DNA from: Cryobacterium soli
GTDB taxonomy: Bacteria > Actinomycetota > Actinomycetes > Actinomycetales > Microbacteriaceae
Direction: 5' to 3'
Assembly: GCF_003611035.1 (NCBI RefSeq)
Contig: NZ_CP030033.1
Location: 1,798,001-1,862,000 of the forward strand
Length of the DNA stretch: 64,000 bases
Shown in pieces: positions 18,445-27,600 of this stretch. The first letter of the stretch is position 1. Each line of letters begins with the position of its first letter. The notes under the pieces are model-generated. The model saw nothing but the letters and a program-made list of their open reading frames with translations, had not been told where the DNA came from and did not search any database. The position numbers and the translations under genes are program-made.

Positions 18445-19413
18445 TTAGAGGCCGTGCAGGGTGCCGCGCACGATCGAGTCACCCGAGTGCGCCGGGTTGC
18501 CGTCGTCGGGTTCGGCGGAGACGTCCACCACGGGGTACTGGGACAGGTCGAGATCTGCCGGAATGCTGAACCGGCCGCTCGAGCCGTCGAGCAGCCCCAC
18601 GCTCACGAGCCCGGTGGCGTCGGCGGTGAGCAGCCAGACCTCGCGCAGCCCGACGCCGTCGTCGCCCCCGGTCAGATCCACCACGACATCGCGCTGACCG
18701 TCCGCGTTCTCCTCCACGGCGGCGCTGCCGCTGGCCGTCCAGCCGGGCAGAGCGTCGAGCTGCGCCTCGGCGATCACGGGCACCGGGGCGGGTGACCGGG
18801 TCGCCTGCCACCAGGCCCCGGCGGCGATACCGCCCACCAGACCCACCGCGCAGGCCGCGGCGGCCAGGGGCAGCCAGCGGCGCCGGCGCCGGCGCAGATC
18901 CACAACGGATGCCGGCGGCCGCGCGGGCCCATCGGCTCCCGTGCCGGGTCCGGCCGGTGCGCTCGGCCCGGTCGGCCCTGTCGCCGCTCCGGCGCTCGCA
19001 CCGCCGGACCCACCAGGCAGCCCCTGCGCGTCCGGCGAGGTCGGTGCTCCGACGCCCTCGGCGTGCGATTCGGGGGTTCCCGCGCCGCTCACCACGTGGT
19101 CCTCCGACCGCACGGCAGTGACGTCCTCGGCGAGCTCCTCCGCGGCCGCGCTGTCCTGCGGATCTGCCAGGCGCGGCACCCCGACCACATCCTCGGAGAG
19201 CCCGAGGGCGGCATGGATACGCCCCCAGACGGCATCCGCCGGTTCGACGAGATCGACGCTGCCGGCGCTCCGGCCGATCAGCACGGTGCGCCGCAACGCA
19301 TCCAGCTCGCCGGTGCAGCCGGGGCAGTCGGCCAGGTGGGCGCGTTCCTGAGGGCTGAGTTCGAGCTCCGCGAGCGCGACCAGGGCGAGGGTGTCGCGGT
19401 CAAGATGCGTCAT
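18445..19413 (-). CDS. Anti-sigma factor, RskA-like
   Basis: 322 residues. The N-terminal zinc anti-sigma domain has His26-x3-Cys30-x2-Cys33 (HLADCPGC). Then come a long Gly/Ala/Pro-rich cytoplasmic linker, one membrane span (about 170-190, after RRRRRW), and an external RskA-type domain (GWTASGSAAVEE onward). Holds the sigma factor at the membrane until an outside signal triggers release. Its start overlaps the sigma gene by 14 bp. Confidence 0.9.
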   Translation of the reverse strand: MTHLDRDTLALVALAELELSPQERAHLADCPGCTGELDALRRTVLIGRSAGSVDLVEPADAVWGRIHAALGLSEDVVGVPRLADPQDSAAAEELAEDVTAVRSEDHVVSGAGTPESHAEGVGAPTSPDAQGLPGGSGGASAGAATGPTGPSAPAGPGTGADGPARPPASVVDLRRRRRRWLPLAAAACAVGLVGGIAAGAWWQATRSPAPVPVIAEAQLDALPGWTASGSAAVEENADGQRDVVVDLTGGDDGVGLREVWLLTADATGLVSVGLLDGSSGRFSIPADLDLSQYPVVDVSAEPDDGNPAHSGDSIVRGTLHGL

Positions 19414-20023
19414 CGTTCGCCTCCAATCGGGTGCGCAAGCGGGTGAGGCTGCGGCGGATGTGGCTCTTCACGGTGCCGAGCGGCAATCCGAGGCTATCGG
19501 CGATTTGGACGTGGGTGAGGTCGTCATAGAACGCGAGCCGCATCACCCGTTGCGGAACCGGTTCGAGCCGGCCCAGTTCTTGGCCCAGCAGCAGCCGTTC
19601 GGCCACATCCGCCGAGTCGTCGACGGCGAGGATGTCGGCGCCGTCGACCAGGCTCTGTTCGATGCGCCGCTGCTTCGCCCGGGCCTCGTGCGCGTCGGCG
19701 ATGCAGTGCCGGGCGATGCCCACGATCCAGGCCGGTAGCGGCGCCCGGGCCTCGTCGAAGCCGCCGCGGCCACGCCAGGCGGCGATGAACACCTTCTGGG
19801 TGACGTCTTCGGCGTCGCCGGCGTCACCGAGCGAGCGCATCGCGAGGGTGTACACGAGTGACGACCAGCGCGCGTACGTCTCGGCGAGCGCCCGTTCATC
19901 GCCCGCGCGAAAGGCGGCGACCAGGCTCGCGAGGTCGCGTTCGTCGTCGGTGCTGTTCGCGTAGGGTGCGCTCACGTAGCCGTGTGGCCTCCGGGATCGA
20001 TGCCGCGTGGTGCGGGTGTCCAT
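19400..20023 (-). CDS. ECF sigma factor, SigK-like
   Basis: 207 residues from ATG at 20023, supported by AGGAG 4 nt upstream; the longer in-frame extension lacks such a site. Sigma region 2 (LAETYARWSSLVYTLAMRS, DAEDVTQKVFIAAW) and region 4 (AFYDDLTHVQIADSLGLPLGTVKSHI) are complete. The overlap with the RskA-like gene makes a classic sigma/anti-sigma operon. Targets may include the cell-surface genes just downstream (sortase and DUF4397), but this is inference. Confidence 0.9.
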   Translation of the reverse strand: MDTRTTRHRSRRPHGYVSAPYANSTDDERDLASLVAAFRAGDERALAETYARWSSLVYTLAMRSLGDAGDAEDVTQKVFIAAWRGRGGFDEARAPLPAWIVGIARHCIADAHEARAKQRRIEQSLVDGADILAVDDSADVAERLLLGQELGRLEPVPQRVMRLAFYDDLTHVQIADSLGLPLGTVKSHIRRSLTRLRTRLEANDDAS

Positions 20024-20137
20024 CTCACTCCTCGCGACCCGCAGGTGCCGGCTCGCAAGTGCGACCAGCATAACCACGACCGGCCGATTCCCGCACGCCC
20101 CGTTCGGGCGTCACCCACCGCCGCATCCGTTCGACGG

Positions 20138-21046
20138 TCATGGTGCCGGCACCGCCGTCACGATGACGTTCGAGAGGTACCGCTTGGCGTCGTAGTCGAA
20201 CTCACCGCCGCAAGTCACCAGCGTCAACCGGGGCGCTCCGGTGCGGTCGAACACGCTCGCCCACGGCACCTCGGGCTTCTCCTGGCTTTCGACGGATGCG
20301 ACCGTGTACCGGTGCGCGCCGCCGTCGGCGGTCTCCAGCACGATCTCCGTTCCCACCGGGGCATCGGCGAGGGCGGCGAACGGGCCGATGTCGTAGGCGA
20401 GGGAGTCCACGTGCGCGGCCAGTACGGTGGCGCCTGCGGTGCTGCCGGGCCCGGACCCGTACCGGTACCAGGCGGCGACGGCCGGGTTGGCCGGCAGCGC
20501 CATCGCCCCGCCGTCGGCCAGGCCTTCGGCCTCGACGGGCATGTCGATGTCGAGGGCGCCGGCCATGACCCGCACCGGGGCGCTGACCGGAGCCGGTTGC
20601 GCGGCCAGAGCCGCGGACTGCCGCGGTACCGTCGCCGCCGGGGAGGGGGCTGGAGCCGCTGTCATCCTCGGCACGGTGACCGCGGGCTGGGCGTCGGGGG
20701 CCGGTGAAGCACCCGGCATGCCGCCGGGAAGCGTCGCCGAGGCGGGGCCGCCCAAGCCGCTGAAGGCGCCGGCGGCAGGATCAGTGCCGGCCGGCGCCGC
20801 GCCCGGGGCGGCGCATCCGCTGAGCAGGCCGACGAGCAGGCTGCCCACCAGGGCCGGCCCGAGGCCAGCGCGGTAGCGGGTGGCCCGCCGGTTCCCCTGC
20901 GGACCGCCCTGGCGTACCCCCCGCGGGTGAAGGCTCTGCGGGGGACGACCGCCGGGCCGAGGATTCATCTGCTGCGCACCTCGCTCGCTCTGGGCACCCC
21001 GCTTCCGCGGGGCGCGGGCCACGGTGGCCAACCCGAACAGGCTCAC
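20138..21046 (-). CDS. Class F sortase
   Basis: 302 residues from GTG at 21046, with AGGAAAGG 10 nt upstream; an ATG at 20968 is the alternative. A hydrophobic stretch near 62-78 ends in LLSGC, so it may be a lipoprotein. A long Ala/Pro/Gly linker leads to the sortase domain with catalytic His212 (AAHVDS), Cys279 (LVTCGG) and Arg289 (KRYLSN). Sortases join proteins to the wall through a C-terminal signal. It lies 30 bp after the DUF4397 gene, its likely partner. Confidence 0.88.
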   Translation of the reverse strand: MSLFGLATVARAPRKRGAQSERGAQQMNPRPGGRPPQSLHPRGVRQGGPQGNRRATRYRAGLGPALVGSLLVGLLSGCAAPGAAPAGTDPAAGAFSGLGGPASATLPGGMPGASPAPDAQPAVTVPRMTAAPAPSPAATVPRQSAALAAQPAPVSAPVRVMAGALDIDMPVEAEGLADGGAMALPANPAVAAWYRYGSGPGSTAGATVLAAHVDSLAYDIGPFAALADAPVGTEIVLETADGGAHRYTVASVESQEKPEVPWASVFDRTGAPRLTLVTCGGEFDYDAKRYLSNVIVTAVPAP

Positions 21047-21076
21047 CGTGACCCGACCTTTCCTGCTTGGTATCCG

Positions 21077-21907
21077 CTAGCGCCGCGCCTCGGCCCGACG
21101 GGTGCCGTAGACCGCAGCGGCGCTGATGGCCAGCACCAGGGCGAGGGCCGCACCGCCTATCCACCAGCCGGTGGCGTCGCCGGGCTGGTTGGTGGCGACC
21201 AGACCCGCACTGCCGGCCGGGACGCCGTCGGGGTTGGAGTGCAGGCCGTCGATCGTCTGCACGGCCAGCGCCAGGTTGGCGTCGGCGAGGCTGCCCCAGG
21301 CGTAGACGATGGTGTTGGTTCCCTCGGCGACGTTCACGTCGGCCGGGCCGATCACCGGGTCGGTGGTTCCGGTGGCGGCCACCGACGCCGACACCGTGCC
21401 GGCCGGCAAGGTGAGCAGCGACTCGTTGGGGTTGGTCAGGTTGGTGATCACCGGGGTGCCTCCCGCGAGGATGTCCACGGCGGGTGCCGCGGCCACGTGA
21501 CGCACCGTGAGCCGGCCTTCCCCGGCGCCGACGGTGGCGATGTCGTTGGTGAACAGGGTGGCTGTGGGCGTTCCAGCGGCGTCGAGGTGGGCCACGGCGG
21601 TGTAGTTCTTGCCGCCCTCCAAGGGAAGGTCGACCGGGCCGATGGCCGGTGAACTCGCGTCCGTGGCATCCGAGGCGGTGATCGCGACAGTGTAGGTGCC
21701 CGGCGCCAGTTCGAGCGGGCCGGCGAGGTCGCCGGGCTCGAAGTTGTCGAGGGTGAGGTCGCCGTTCACGTACACGTCGACGGTGAGGCCGGGGACCCCG
21801 TGCAACACGGAGAGTTGGGCGACGTCGTCTGCGGCGTTCGCCGGGGCGATTCCCGCCAGGGCGACAAGGGCGCCGGCTGCGACGCCGACGATAAGGGTCT
21901 TGCGCAT
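21077..21907 (-). CDS. DUF4397-domain surface protein
   Basis: 276 residues. Signal peptide (MRKTLIVG, hydrophobic core, cleavage after ANA). Two DUF4397 repeats: one opening VLHGVPGLTVDVYVNG, the other VRHVAAAPAVDILAGG. The C-terminus has a membrane span followed by RRAEARR, like a cell-wall sorting signal, but no clear LPxTG or LAxTG; only a QPGDATG stretch precedes it. Exported and probably wall- or membrane-bound. Function of DUF4397 proteins is not established; pairing with sortase F is common in actinobacteria. Confidence 0.87.
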   Translation of the reverse strand: MRKTLIVGVAAGALVALAGIAPANAADDVAQLSVLHGVPGLTVDVYVNGDLTLDNFEPGDLAGPLELAPGTYTVAITASDATDASSPAIGPVDLPLEGGKNYTAVAHLDAAGTPTATLFTNDIATVGAGEGRLTVRHVAAAPAVDILAGGTPVITNLTNPNESLLTLPAGTVSASVAATGTTDPVIGPADVNVAEGTNTIVYAWGSLADANLALAVQTIDGLHSNPDGVPAGSAGLVATNQPGDATGWWIGGAALALVLAISAAAVYGTRRAEARR

Positions 21908-22185
21908 GGTTTCCTCCAGTCAGTGGAACGAGAGCGGGAACCTGTCGGTTTACCCGTTACCCGTTACTTCCGGAGCAGACCCCTATTCGGATGCACCCGC
22001 GCTGGAAAATTTCCGCGAGCGTGCGAGTTGCCACTTCCCGCCCCTTCAAGCTCCCAGGGGGCCTCGACTGCCAAGACACCGGATGCTGCCCACTTGCCGC
22101 GAAGCTCCCCTTCACGCCCGCGCAGAGGGCACTATGCCGCAGGTCAGCGCAGCGGCAGGCGACGCAGCAACGAATCGCCGCGAAC

Positions 22186-22782
22186 TCAGGCCTGCTCGAC
22201 GAGCTCCGACGTGGCCAGCACCGCGCCCGCGTGGGCGAGCTCGGCGAGGGCCTTGTCGCTGGACTCCGGCGCCACTCCGGCCACGAGGTCGGTGAACACC
22301 CGCACGTGCTGGCCGTGGTCCAGTGCATCGAGCCCGCTGGCCCGCACACAGTAGTCGGTGGCCAGGCCGACCAGGTCGACATCCGTCACGCCGGCGTCGA
22401 TGAGCAACTCGCCGAACTTCTGCCCAGAAGCGTCGACGCCGTCGAAGATCGAGTAGCCCGGCTGGCCCTGGCCCTTGAGGATGTGCACCGTGGTCTCGGG
22501 CAGGTGCAGCGCCGGGTGGTAGGCGGCACCGGGAGTGTCGGCCACGCAGTGCACCGGCCAGGTGTCGATGTAGTCGGGTTCGGCGTCCACCGCGAAGTGA
22601 CCGCCGTTGTCTTCCGCGGCGTTGTGCCAGTCCCGCGACGCGTAGACGTGCTCGTAGCTGTGCGGATGCGCCGTGAGCAGGTCACTGATGGCCTCGGCCA
22701 CCGCCGCCCCGCCGGCGACGCCCAGGGCGCCGCCCTCGGTGAAGTCGTTCTGAACGTCGATGATGATCAGTGCGCGGGTCAC
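22186..22782 (-). CDS. pncA: Nicotinamidase
   Basis: 198 residues of the isochorismatase-like family. The catalytic triad Asp9, Lys103 and Cys145 (DVQNDF, LKGQG, DYCVRAS) and metal ligands Asp51, His53, His62 can be seen. Converts nicotinamide to nicotinate for NAD salvage. Lies 23 bp after the carboxypeptidase stop on the same strand. A 278-bp gap follows it down to the DUF4397 start; that gap holds a small tandem repeat CCCGTTA-CCCGTTA (21953-21966) and no gene. Confidence 0.93.
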   Translation of the reverse strand: MTRALIIIDVQNDFTEGGALGVAGGAAVAEAISDLLTAHPHSYEHVYASRDWHNAAEDNGGHFAVDAEPDYIDTWPVHCVADTPGAAYHPALHLPETTVHILKGQGQPGYSIFDGVDASGQKFGELLIDAGVTDVDLVGLATDYCVRASGLDALDHGQHVRVFTDLVAGVAPESSDKALAELAHAGAVLATSELVEQA

Positions 22783-22805
22783 GGAAGCACTCCTGTCGTT
22801 GAGAT

Positions 22806-24368
22806 TCAGTTGTTCGAGAGGTTGTTCCCGCAGCGGAAGAACCCCGTCGTGATGGTATCGATCGCCTGCTTCGCATTATCGCCCACATCCCCGAGCGCGT
22901 ATACGGCAAAGGTGAGGGTGCTGGCGTCGTCGGCGTTGATGATGCCGGAGAGGGTGTAGCCGGTGTCGATCCAGCCGGTCTTGGCGAACACGGCGCCGTC
23001 GGCATCCGAGTTGGCACCGGTGAACCGGTCGCTGTAGGACAACGACCCGGTGTCGCCGCCGGCGACGGGCAGACCGTCGAAGATGACACCCAGGTTGCCC
23101 TCGCGGGCGTTGATCTTCTGAAACAGCTTGGTGAGGTAGGCCGGCGGCACGGCGTTGTTGTCGGACAGGCCCGAACCGTCGACGATACGGATGCCCGTTG
23201 TGTCGATGCCGTACTCCTTCAGTCCCGCCAGCACCGCGGGTTCGATGGCGCCGAAGGTGTTGCCTGAACCGCCCTCGACGGCCACCAGACGAGCGAGCAT
23301 CTCGGCCAGGGCGTTGTCGGAGACGATGAGGGACTGCTGGATCAGCACCGACACCGGCTGGGACTGCGCCGAGGCGAGCACGGCGGCTCCGGCGGGAGCG
23401 GTGCCGACGCTCACGGTGACGTCGCCGCCGAGTTCATCGGCGAAGGCTGCGCCGGCCCTTGCGACGGGATCGTCGCTGCGCGCGGAGGTACTGCGGTAGG
23501 GGTCGTCCCGGTCGCCGTCGACCTGCAGCGCGGTGATCTCGGGCATGTAGCCGTCGGTCTGCTCCTTGCGATCCCAGCTGGGTTCCCAGCCGGGATCACC
23601 GAAGTAGGAGGAGTCCAGGACCACCGAGGTGATCGGCCCCTCCGCCGCGGTGCGGGCCTGTTCGGCCAGCGCGTCGAGGTGGGCCGCGCCCTCGTAGAAC
23701 GATTCGTCACCCGTGGGGGTGCTCGAAAGGGTGAGGTCGCCACCGCCGACGAGCACGATCTGGCCCGGCTCGGCGCCGGCCACAACCGTGGTCGTGGCCC
23801 GGTAGTCCGGGCCGAGAACGCTCAGGGCGGCCGCGGAGGTGAGCACCTTGAGCACGCTGGCCGCACGCGATGCGGTGCTGCCGCCGCGGTCGAAGAGGAT
23901 CTCGCCGGTGGCGGCGTTGACCACCTGCGCCTGGAAGTCGCCGAGCCGGGAGTCGGCGGCCAGGTCGGCGACCGAGCAGGTGCGCAGCGGGCTGGCGGTG
24001 GTGGCGGCCGCGGGGGCCGGCCGTAGCTCCGGGGTGGTCGGGGTGGGCGTGGGGGTCGGGGTGCTCGTGGTCCCGGCCACCGGAACCGCCCGCGGTTCGA
24101 GTCCTCCGGTGGCGGCGCCGGCCCAGACGGCTCCGCTGCCGAGCAGCACGAAGGCCACGGCCGCCGCGACGATGACACGCAGCCGACGGTTGGCCCACAG
24201 TGCTGCGAGGTTCGCGGATGCGCCGGTGCCGGCCGCTCCACCGGTGTCGGCTGGAGCGCCGGCCCCGGTGCCATCAGACGCAGCCGTTCCGAGGCGTTGG
24301 GTGGATTCCCCGGCCGGGTTCAGCGAGGGATCCCCGGGTTCGGGCACGGTCGCATCTGGTGTGTCCAC
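22806..24368 (-). CDS. dacB: D-alanyl-D-alanine carboxypeptidase/endopeptidase (PBP4 type, S13)
   Basis: 520 residues, GTG start at 24368. A cytoplasmic Gly/Ala-rich tail (1-60) is followed by one membrane span (about 64-84) and a Thr/Pro linker, then the penicillin-binding domain with SVLK (171-174), SDN (350-352) and KTG (463-465). The insert between the first two motifs is typical of S13. Trims or cleaves peptidoglycan cross-links outside the membrane. Anchoring by an N-terminal span rather than a cleaved signal is usual in actinobacteria. Confidence 0.9.
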   Translation of the reverse strand: MDTPDATVPEPGDPSLNPAGESTQRLGTAASDGTGAGAPADTGGAAGTGASANLAALWANRRLRVIVAAAVAFVLLGSGAVWAGAATGGLEPRAVPVAGTTSTPTPTPTPTTPELRPAPAAATTASPLRTCSVADLAADSRLGDFQAQVVNAATGEILFDRGGSTASRAASVLKVLTSAAALSVLGPDYRATTTVVAGAEPGQIVLVGGGDLTLSSTPTGDESFYEGAAHLDALAEQARTAAEGPITSVVLDSSYFGDPGWEPSWDRKEQTDGYMPEITALQVDGDRDDPYRSTSARSDDPVARAGAAFADELGGDVTVSVGTAPAGAAVLASAQSQPVSVLIQQSLIVSDNALAEMLARLVAVEGGSGNTFGAIEPAVLAGLKEYGIDTTGIRIVDGSGLSDNNAVPPAYLTKLFQKINAREGNLGVIFDGLPVAGGDTGSLSYSDRFTGANSDADGAVFAKTGWIDTGYTLSGIINADDASTLTFAVYALGDVGDNAKQAIDTITTGFFRCGNNLSNN

Positions 24369-24403
24369 TCGCTCATTTTAGCGAGCGAGGGTGTGAGGCC
24401 GCC

Positions 24404-25390
24404 TTACTCGCCCGGGTAGACCAGACCGATCTGCGCGCGCATCTCGTCGAGGGTCTCCATGATCTGCACCGACTCGGCGGTGCTGAGCAGCTCGCTGCTG
24501 ATCAATCCGGCGGCCACAAGACGCTCGGCCTCGGTGGCCTGGAAGTGCATGCCCCGCCCGACGAATTCCGGCGTTTCATAGCTCTCGACGACCTCGTTGT
24601 TGCTGTTGTACACGCGGAACGAGGTGGGCGAGTACCAGACCTCGTCGATGTCGATGCGCCCCGCGGTGCCGAGGATGCTCGCGGTGTTCGGGCCCTTGGT
24701 GTCGCTCGCGGAGTGCAGCGTCGCGATCTGCCCACCCGGGTAGCGGAACACGCTGGCGATCTGCGCATCCACCCCGGTGTCTTTGAACGTGGCCGCGGTC
24801 AGGATCTTCTCTGGCGCACCGAACAACGCCGACGCGAACGACACCGGGTAGATGCCGAGGTCGAGCAGCGCGCCGCCGCCGAGCGGCAAGGAGTTGATGC
24901 GGTGCTCGGGGTCGTCGGGCAGGTCCTGGGTGTGGTCGGCGAGCAGCGTGTGCACGTCGCCGAGCGCGTTGGCGGCCAGCAGTTCGCGGATGCGCCCCAT
25001 GTGCGGCAGGAACCGGGTCCACATGGCCTCGAGCAGCAGCAGGTTCTTGCTCGCGGCGAGCGCCACCAGGGTGCGCGCCTCGGCGGCGTTCAGGGTGATC
25101 GGCTTCTCCACGAGCACGTGCTTGCCGGCCTCGAGGGCCAGGGCGGCGTTGGCCGCGTGGAACGGGTGCGGGGTCGACACGTAGACGATGTCCACCTCCG
25201 GGTCCGCCACGAGCGCCTCATAGGACGGGTGCGCGGTGGGGATGCCGAACTCGGCGGCGAACGCATCCGCCGAGGCCTGGCTGCGGGATCCGACGGCCTG
25301 CACCGTGAACCCGTTCTTCACGAGGTCGCCGGCGAATTGGTGGGCGATTCCGCCCGTGGCCAGGATTCCCCAGCGGAGTGCTTCAGTCAT
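24404..25390 (-). CDS. Gfo/Idh/MocA-family oxidoreductase
   Basis: 328 residues. Rossmann nucleotide site GILATGGIAHQF at the start, the EKPIT motif that carries the catalytic Lys, and a C-terminal alpha/beta dimer domain (GGALLDLGIYPVSFA). The group resembles dihydrodiol or inositol/sugar dehydrogenases; substrate not predictable. Monocistronic, 13 nt past... the PBP4 gene start lies 36 bp downstream on the same strand. Confidence 0.88.
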   Translation of the reverse strand: MTEALRWGILATGGIAHQFAGDLVKNGFTVQAVGSRSQASADAFAAEFGIPTAHPSYEALVADPEVDIVYVSTPHPFHAANAALALEAGKHVLVEKPITLNAAEARTLVALAASKNLLLLEAMWTRFLPHMGRIRELLAANALGDVHTLLADHTQDLPDDPEHRINSLPLGGGALLDLGIYPVSFASALFGAPEKILTAATFKDTGVDAQIASVFRYPGGQIATLHSASDTKGPNTASILGTAGRIDIDEVWYSPTSFRVYNSNNEVVESYETPEFVGRGMHFQATEAERLVAAGLISSELLSTAESVQIMETLDEMRAQIGLVYPGE

Positions 25391-25450
25391 GCTGCGAGCC
25401 TAGCGAACCGGCCCGGCCGCTCCCCCGATTGGCGTGTTATCGTGCCGTTC

Positions 25451-25618
25451 ATGAGCGAAAAATTCTTCGACGAGAACCGGCACGACCAGCTCACCACCGC
25501 CCCCAAGGCGAGCGAGGCGGATGCCGCGCCGCGGGTGACCGTGGACGAGAAGCCCGACGGCGTCAAGCGCATCGACGTGGCCGACACGGCCGCGGTGCGC
25601 CCCGGCAACCCCGAGTAG
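25451..25618 (+). CDS. Small conserved acidic protein, unknown function
   Basis: 55 residues from ATG at 25451, on the opposite strand to its neighbours and divergent from the oxidoreductase gene. Very polar, with DENRHDQ near the start and a C-terminal half (PRVTVDEKPDGVKRID, then VRPGNPE) that I recall from many small uncharacterised Microbacteriaceae proteins. No cysteine, membrane span or known motif. Good coding bias suggests a real gene. Confidence 0.6.
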   Translation: MSEKFFDENRHDQLTTAPKASEADAAPRVTVDEKPDGVKRIDVADTAAVRPGNPE

Positions 25619-25666
25619 GTCGCGGCAGCCGAGTCGCTCACGAGCCTGCGTACCTCGCTCGCCGTT

Positions 25667-25752
25667 GGTCGAGCCTGTCGAGACCTCGGGGGCCGGTCTC
25701 ATGACGACAACCGGCCTAACGGGTTCGCCAGCTGGTTTCGGCAGGCTCAACC
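25667..25752. repeat. 19-bp imperfect inverted repeat (GGTTGAGCCTG family)
   Basis: GGTCGAGCCTGTCGAGACC (25667-25685) pairs at 16 of 19 positions with the complement of 25734-25752. Such GGTTGAGCCTGTCGAAACC-like repeats recur between genes in actinobacteria. Lies in the gap after the small acidic protein gene. Confidence 0.6.
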
Positions 25753-25826
25753 GGCGAGTTGTGACGTCCCGGATGTGTCATCTGCCGTTTGCCGAGCCGT
25801 CACCGGCCGCGCGTACGCTGACGCAC

Positions 25827-26039
25827 GTGAGCGAGAATCTGCTTCTCCCCCGGCGCACGGCTCAGCACCAGCGAGTCGTGCCGAGTCCCGTCTCCCCCAC
25901 GCGGCCGGCGACCCCGCCCCCGCCTGACTTCTGCCTCCGAAACTCCCCCACCGACCTGCTGTTCCGCGCGCTCTGGCAACTGGTGGGCCTCTACGTTTTT
26001 GTGGTCCTGGTGGTCAAAGACCGCCGGTTGCCCCGCTGA
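25827..26039 (+). CDS. Possible small membrane protein
   Basis: 70 residues from GTG at 25827. Polar Pro/Thr-rich N-terminal half (PTRPATPPPPDF), one predicted membrane span (LLFRALWQLVGLYVFVVLVV) and a short basic tail KDRRLPR. Ends 10 bp before the convergent SGNH hydrolase stop. No recognised family and no clear ribosome site, so it may be spurious; the hydrophobic span argues for a real gene. Confidence 0.35.
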   Translation: MSENLLLPRRTAQHQRVVPSPVSPTRPATPPPPDFCLRNSPTDLLFRALWQLVGLYVFVVLVVKDRRLPR

Positions 26040-26049
26040 CCTGCCCGCG

Positions 26050-26889
26050 TCACCGGCCGGTCTGCTCGAGCACCCGGTCGGCAAGGGCGCGATAGCCGGC
26101 ATCCGTGACGTGCACCCCGTCAGGTGCGACCATCGACTCCTCGATCAGCACGGGATCGATCAGGCTCACGTACTCCGCGCCGACGCGCTCGGCGGCGGCC
26201 TGCACCCAGTCGTCCAGCTCCACGATGAGCGCCGTCGCCGGTTCGGCGGTCGACGGGCCCACGGCGATCATCCGGGCATCCGGCAGGCCCTGGCGGATGC
26301 CGTCGAACGTGGCGTCGACCGCCGCCCGCACCCGCTCGGGATTGCCGGCCAGCGCCCAGCGGTCGTTCTGCCCGCCGGCGATCACGACGATGTCGGGTGC
26401 GGCGGCGATCACACCAGGTACCCGCTCCACATACGTTGGGCACGCGTCCAGGCCGCAGGCGTGCGGGGTGGCCGTCGTGACGTAACCGGTGCCGCCCAGG
26501 CCCTGGTTCACCTCGGTCCAGCCGGCGTCCGCTGCCACGAGCGAGGACCACCGCCGCTCGACCGGAACGGCGCCATAACCCTGCGTGTAGGAGTCGCCGA
26601 GGAAGACGGCCACAGGTGCGGGGCCGGTCGGCTCGGCGGCGGGGCCGGGCGCCGCGGAGTCCGTGGGCGATGCCACCGGGGCCGGTGCGGCGGCGGATGG
26701 GGGCGGGGTGGGCACGACCGACGCGGGGGATGCCGCCCCGACGCCGACCAGGGCAGCCCAGACCGCGATGCCGCCGCCGAGAACCACCAGCAGCACCGCG
26801 CCCAGCAGCAGCAACTTGTGCCGGCGCGCGGCCCCGGCCGGCTTCACAGGGCCGCGCGGGTTGTTCGTCGGTACGCGAGGGTCGGCCAT
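26050..26889 (-). CDS. SGNH/GDSL-family hydrolase, membrane anchored
   Basis: 279 residues. N-terminal cytoplasmic basic stretch, one membrane span (about 28-48), a Pro/Ala linker, then the SGNH domain: block I FLGDSYTQG with the nucleophile Ser, block III GGQND, and block V DGVHVTDAGY with the Asp-His pair. Acts outside the membrane as an esterase or lipase, perhaps deacetylating glycans. Convergent with the small gene upstream in coordinates. Confidence 0.88.
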   Translation of the reverse strand: MADPRVPTNNPRGPVKPAGAARRHKLLLLGAVLLVVLGGGIAVWAALVGVGAASPASVVPTPPPSAAAPAPVASPTDSAAPGPAAEPTGPAPVAVFLGDSYTQGYGAVPVERRWSSLVAADAGWTEVNQGLGGTGYVTTATPHACGLDACPTYVERVPGVIAAAPDIVVIAGGQNDRWALAGNPERVRAAVDATFDGIRQGLPDARMIAVGPSTAEPATALIVELDDWVQAAAERVGAEYVSLIDPVLIEESMVAPDGVHVTDAGYRALADRVLEQTGR

Positions 26890-27027
26890 CTCCCCAGCCT
26901 AGGAGGCGACCCCGGGCGCACCCACCCCGCGAACCGAGAGAAAAGCCCCAAGAAATCCCCGGGAAGCGTGCCTACGTCACAGTTCTCGAGGGGATGCGCC
27001 GGACGCGCCGGTCGGCCCGGACCCCGT

Positions 27028-27528
27028 CTAGGAGCGCGGCTTGAGCTCGTCGGTGATGTCGGCGACCGTGGCACCATAGGCGGCGATGAGGGCGTCTGCG
27101 TCGACGAACGCCGAGTACCCGTGCTCCCCCGCGCCCATCGCCACACGGGTGCCGCGCATCCGCTCGTCGGCGAACACCGGCCAGGCTGTGCTGCTGCCCA
27201 ACGGGGTGATGGTGCCGCGGGCGTAGCCTGTAGCGGCCAACGCCAGGTCTTCGTGCGGCAACGAGAGCTTGTTCACGCCCACGAGCGCGCGCAGCTTGGC
27301 CCAGCTGATCTGCCGGTCGCCGGGGACGAGTACGAAGATGTAGTCCCCGTCGTGTCGCTTCACCACGAGGGACTTGACGATGCCGGCCGGGTCAAGGCCC
27401 AGCAGCCGGGCCGCGCTCTCGAGGCTGTCGGCCGGGGGCCGCTCGACGATGTCGATCTCGAGTCCGCGCGACCGCGCATCCGTTTCGACGCGTTCGCGCC
27501 CTGTTCCAGCCATACCTGAGTCAACCAT
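27028..27528 (-). CDS. YbaK/EbsC-type aminoacyl-tRNA deacylase
   Basis: 166 residues from ATG at 27528 (ATG at 27513 is possible). The YbaK fold is recognised from VKSLVVKRHDGDYIFVLVPGD, SLPHEDLALAATGYARGTITPLG and the C-terminal YSAFVDADALIAAYGA. Members hydrolyse mischarged tRNAs such as Cys- or Ala-tRNA(Pro) in trans. Stand-alone protein, no synthetase nearby. Confidence 0.85.
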   Translation of the reverse strand: MVDSGMAGTGRERVETDARSRGLEIDIVERPPADSLESAARLLGLDPAGIVKSLVVKRHDGDYIFVLVPGDRQISWAKLRALVGVNKLSLPHEDLALAATGYARGTITPLGSSTAWPVFADERMRGTRVAMGAGEHGYSAFVDADALIAAYGATVADITDELKPRS

Positions 27529-27600
27529 GCGCGCACGCTCGCGGCGCACGTTCAATCTCGCGGCGCAGGTTCCGTCTCGCGGCGCGAGATAAACCCCACA

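Noticed and set aside
25665..26039. 124-codon frame starting in the 19-bp repeat
   Set aside because: The first 54 codons cross the intergenic repeat; only the part from 25827 is kept as a low-confidence gene.
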